Assembly: GCA_022792815.1 (NCBI GenBank)
Contig: JAAWBS010000048.1
Location: forward strand, 68,022-129,939
From: Hungatella sp.
GTDB taxonomy: Bacteria; Bacillota; Clostridia; Lachnospirales; Lachnospiraceae
Reading direction: 5' to 3'
Length of the DNA stretch: 61,918 nucleotides
Positions 59,418-61,918 of this stretch are shown in pieces; position 1 is the stretch's first letter, and each line of letters begins with the position of its first letter. The notes below the pieces were generated by a model. That model was not told where the DNA came from and did no database searches. It saw nothing but the letters and a program-made list of their open reading frames with translations. A program made the translations under genes and the position numbers.

Positions 59418-61918
59418 TGGCTGTGTTTATCTCGGCGGCGATCTCGATGAATCTCGCCTGCAGCACCGCTCCGGACGGTTATGTCCCCGAAGGCTATGTG
59501 CCTGAGGGATACGTGCCTGCCGGCTATGTGCCTGAGGGATACATTTCCATCGACGACGCGAAGGCGCTGTTTTCGACGATCACTCTGCCCGTGGGTTATC
59601 TGGACGGGACCAGCGAGGAGATCACCAAGGAAGTCGGATATGAGGTCAGCCAGGAAGTTCTCCAGATGGAAAAATCCTTTGTAGCTGCGGAATCCACCAT
59701 GGTCAACTCCAGGGACTGGGGCATCTACACCAGTCAGATGGCTAAGGAAGGCCTGACCTTTGAGGAAGCGGCGTTCTACGACCGCCTTGATGAGATGTGC
59801 CGCAGATATATGGACAACGCTGCTCTTGACGGAGTCAGAAGTGGAAGCAGCGGTAGTCTTATAAGCGACGTGGTTCCCTTCGGAGATCTGAATCTGACAA
59901 AAGATCAGGCCGTCTCTCTTGCTTTTTGGTTTAAGTATAACAATCCTCAATACTATTTCATCATTTCACAGGTGGTCACAACTTCAGACCGGAGACTAGG
60001 ATTCTGCATTTATGATTTTGCGGCAGACGGCGAAGAACGTGCAAAGATCACCAATGAGCTGTTTAACAAGCTGGACGGCTGGATCGAATCGGCCAACAAC
60101 AGCGGGATGTCAACCTGGGACAAGGAGTATTCCGCCAACAATCTGCTGTGTAAAAACATTGTCTACAATGACGAGTATGTGGAAAATGAAGATCTCATGG
60201 GACAGACCCTCTATTCTGCCGTCATGCTGGAGGGGACCGTCTGTGCAGGCTATGCGGCTGCATTCTGTGCCATGATGAACGCCTCGGGTATCGATACGGC
60301 GGTTGCATTGAGTCCGACCCACGCCTGGAACGTCGTCCGATATGACGACGGAAATTATTACGCCGTGGACGTCACATGGAATGACAACGAAAATGATGAC
60401 GACAATCCCAACAACGGATATTTCAATGTGGGCGAGACGACGCTGAAAGACACCGACGGCGGAGCCCATACATACAGCAACGAGTACGTCGTGTGGAGTC
60501 CGGAGATTTCCAAGATCGACTGTACGTTTCAGGAGACTTCCGTCGCCGTTACCTTGGGAGTGCCGCAGAATCTCCGTGTTGACGGAGACGAGGACGGCAA
60601 GCTCCATATTGCATGGGATCCTGTGGACGAAGCCGACGGGTACCGACTGGAAATATATAACGGGGATATGACCAACAAGCTGAACAGCGTTCTGCTGGAT
60701 GGTTCTGCGGCGGCAATCACCTACCGTTCCAACGCGTCCATGGCAGTGAGAGTGCGCGCGGAAGGCGGTGCGGGAGACGCCAACAAAATGTCCGAATGGT
60801 CAGAGTTCCTTTGCACAGACACGGGAGCGGCTCAGGGTTCCGGGGCCAACAGCATCAAACTGGATAAGCCTGAGAATGTGAAAGTAGGAAAGGATGAGGC
60901 GCGGAGCACTTCCTTTTCCTGGGATCCTGTGGAGGGAGCGGATCAATATGAATTTGTATTGTTCAGAGACTCCGGATACAAGGAGACATGGTCCGGAAGT
61001 TTTGGAACAGAGCCGTCAAAGAGTTACAGAAAACTTCAGCCGGAGACCACCTACTATTACGGCGTGAGAGCCATGAAGACGGTTGACGGTCAGGACTACT
61101 ATTCTGACTGGAATTACTTCTCCCATAAGACGCCTGCCGAAAGCGCCGTAAGCGCCGAACTTGAAAAACCCTCTGCTCCGGTGAATATCAAAACAATCTG
61201 CACCGGGGAAGACAAGTCGCAGACCACCTGGGATGCAGTGCCCGGGGCCACAGGATACCAGGTGCGTCTGTATAAGGACTCCACACAGAAGGAAGTGGCG
61301 AAAGAGTTTTCCAAGACAGCCCCCAAACTGTCATTGGCAAAGCTGAAAAAGGGCGCCACCTATTACTTTGCCGTGAGGGCGGTCAGGACTGCCGATGATC
61401 AGGAGGTCTGCTCCGACTGGGTTCCCTTCACTTACACGCACACAGGCGAGGAGGGATCCGATGAACTCTCCGCACCGAGCAACATCAAGACGGTCTCTAC
61501 CGGGGAAGACACCGCGCAGATCACCTGGAACGAGGTGCCGGGAGCGACGGAGTATCAGATACGTTCGTATAAGGACTCTACTTATCAGGAAGTGAGAAAA
61601 GAGAATTCCAAGACAGACGTCAAACAGACGATTTCTAAGCTGAAAAAGGGCACCACCTATTACCTGGACATAAGGGCGGTCAGGACTGCCGGTGATCAGG
61701 AGGTCTGCTCCGACTGGGTCCGGTTCTCCTACACGCACACAGGCGAGGAGGGATCTGATAAACCCGCCGCACCGACTAACATCAAGACGGCCTGCACCGG
61801 GGAAGACGAGTCGCTGACCACCTGGGATGAGGTGCCGAAAGCGACAGAGTATCAGGTGCGTTTGTATAAGGACTCCACACAGAAGGAAGTGTGGAAGGAG
61901 TTTTCCAAAACTGCCCCC
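59417..61918 (+). CDS. Surface lipoprotein with transglutaminase-like and fibronectin III domains (3' partial)
   Basis: At least 834 residues, running off the window. Hydrophobic signal (VFISAAISMNLAC, lipobox Cys), then four GYVPEGY-type repeats, a helical region (about 40-260), a transglutaminase-like domain with the full catalytic triad (Cys276 in GTVCAGYAAAF, His302 in PTHAWNVV, Asp318 in VDVTWND) and four or more FN3 modules from about 390. The last three FN3 units repeat at exactly 297 bp. An upstream ATG at 59382, with a good AAGGGTGGG site, would provide the basic N-terminus (MKKQKK), but it is out of frame by one base at an A7 tract (59394-59400); one extra A yields a perfect lipoprotein signal. 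Confidence 0.85.
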   Translation, partial: MAVFISAAISMNLACSTAPDGYVPEGYVPEGYVPAGYVPEGYISIDDAKALFSTITLPVGYLDGTSEEITKEVGYEVSQEVLQMEKSFVAAESTMVNSRDWGIYTSQMAKEGLTFEEAAFYDRLDEMCRRYMDNAALDGVRSGSSGSLISDVVPFGDLNLTKDQAVSLAFWFKYNNPQYYFIISQVVTTSDRRLGFCIYDFAADGEERAKITNELFNKLDGWIESANNSGMSTWDKEYSANNLLCKNIVYNDEYVENEDLMGQTLYSAVMLEGTVCAGYAAAFCAMMNASGIDTAVALSPTHAWNVVRYDDGNYYAVDVTWNDNENDDDNPNNGYFNVGETTLKDTDGGAHTYSNEYVVWSPEISKIDCTFQETSVAVTLGVPQNLRVDGDEDGKLHIAWDPVDEADGYRLEIYNGDMTNKLNSVLLDGSAAAITYRSNASMAVRVRAEGGAGDANKMSEWSEFLCTDTGAAQGSGANSIKLDKPENVKVGKDEARSTSFSWDPVEGADQYEFVLFRDSGYKETWSGSFGTEPSKSYRKLQPETTYYYGVRAMKTVDGQDYYSDWNYFSHKTPAESAVSAELEKPSAPVNIKTICTGEDKSQTTWDAVPGATGYQVRLYKDSTQKEVAKEFSKTAPKLSLAKLKKGATYYFAVRAVRTADDQEVCSDWVPFTYTHTGEEGSDELSAPSNIKTVSTGEDTAQITWNEVPGATEYQIRSYKDSTYQEVRKENSKTDVKQTISKLKKGTTYYLDIRAVRTAGDQEVCSDWVRFSYTHTGEEGSDKPAAPTNIKTACTGEDESLTTWDEVPKATEYQVRLYKDSTQKEVWKEFSKTAP

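Noticed and set aside
1..61918. CRISPR arrays and rRNA genes
   Set aside because: No regularly spaced short direct repeats with unique spacers and no rRNA-like sequence were seen; the tandem repeats at 29706 and 41201 have no spacers.

Overview
The window looks like chromosome of an anaerobic, spore-forming, relatively GC-rich member of the Clostridia, most likely Lachnospiraceae. The evidence is the Firmicute heat-shock cluster (mcsA-mcsB-clpC), the uvrC-hprK-murB-rapZ-whiA-crh-like cluster, sporulation sigma-K, a ZTP-riboswitch-controlled IMP pair, a selenium-dependent xanthine dehydrogenase and sigma-A promoters with TTGACA/TATAAT boxes. Species assignment is inference.

Layout. 1-7 kb: tail of an unknown gene, a YtrA-type GntR regulator in the place where ctsR usually lies, mcsA-mcsB-clpC, a small conserved protein, radA and tRNA-Trp. 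7-11.3 kb: 5-formyl-THF cyclo-ligase, a His-less HPr-like protein, ZTP riboswitch, purO-type IMP cyclohydrolase, stand-alone AICAR transformylase and sigK. 11.5-18 kb: orphan hybrid histidine kinase, a 205-bp palindromic element, secreted LysM protein, half of a tRNA-Val, then a MarR regulator and an exported flavoprotein reductase. 18-22.7 kb: selenium-dependent xanthine dehydrogenase, a half-MreB protein and an NTP-transferase/ModE-like fusion.

22.9-26.4 kb is a visibly AT-rich accessory segment: a 5' gene stub resembling parE/gyrB, a dead IS200-type transposase with three in-frame stops, a DUF262-AlbA_2 fusion that has lost its N-terminus, and an HNH endonuclease. This is the best candidate for an undescribed (probably anti-phage) system. 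A second, decayed defence-like remnant (ATPase fragment plus PD-(D/E)XK-like protein) lies after lysS at 58.4-59.2 kb.

26.4-43.6 kb: Gfo/Idh/MocA oxidoreductase, a PTS-type EIIC with a small partner, hflK-hflC, a one-carbon/methionine operon (metF, separate MetH activation domain, metH core), PAP2 phosphatase, M14 carboxypeptidase, nfo, a lipoprotein with three flavinylation motifs, HAD phosphatase, a repeat-rich intergenic region, a DUF4015 lipoprotein and a DUF1653 protein. 43.6-58.2 kb is core: uvrC, hprK, murB, rapZ, whiA, a Crh/HPr-like protein with Glu at the His-15 position, dnaE, pfkA, a small protein, dus, greA and lysS fused to a tRNA-binding domain. The window ends inside a large transglutaminase/fibronectin-III surface lipoprotein whose signal peptide is out of frame by one A in an A7 tract.

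Links between genes. HprK and two HPr-like proteins that keep the regulatory Ser-46 region but lack His-15 suggest a regulatory-only HPr branch. Two lipoproteins with covalent-FMN motifs suggest extracytosolic flavin-based electron transfer. The ModE-like fusion near the molybdenum hydroxylase suggests molybdenum-linked regulation.
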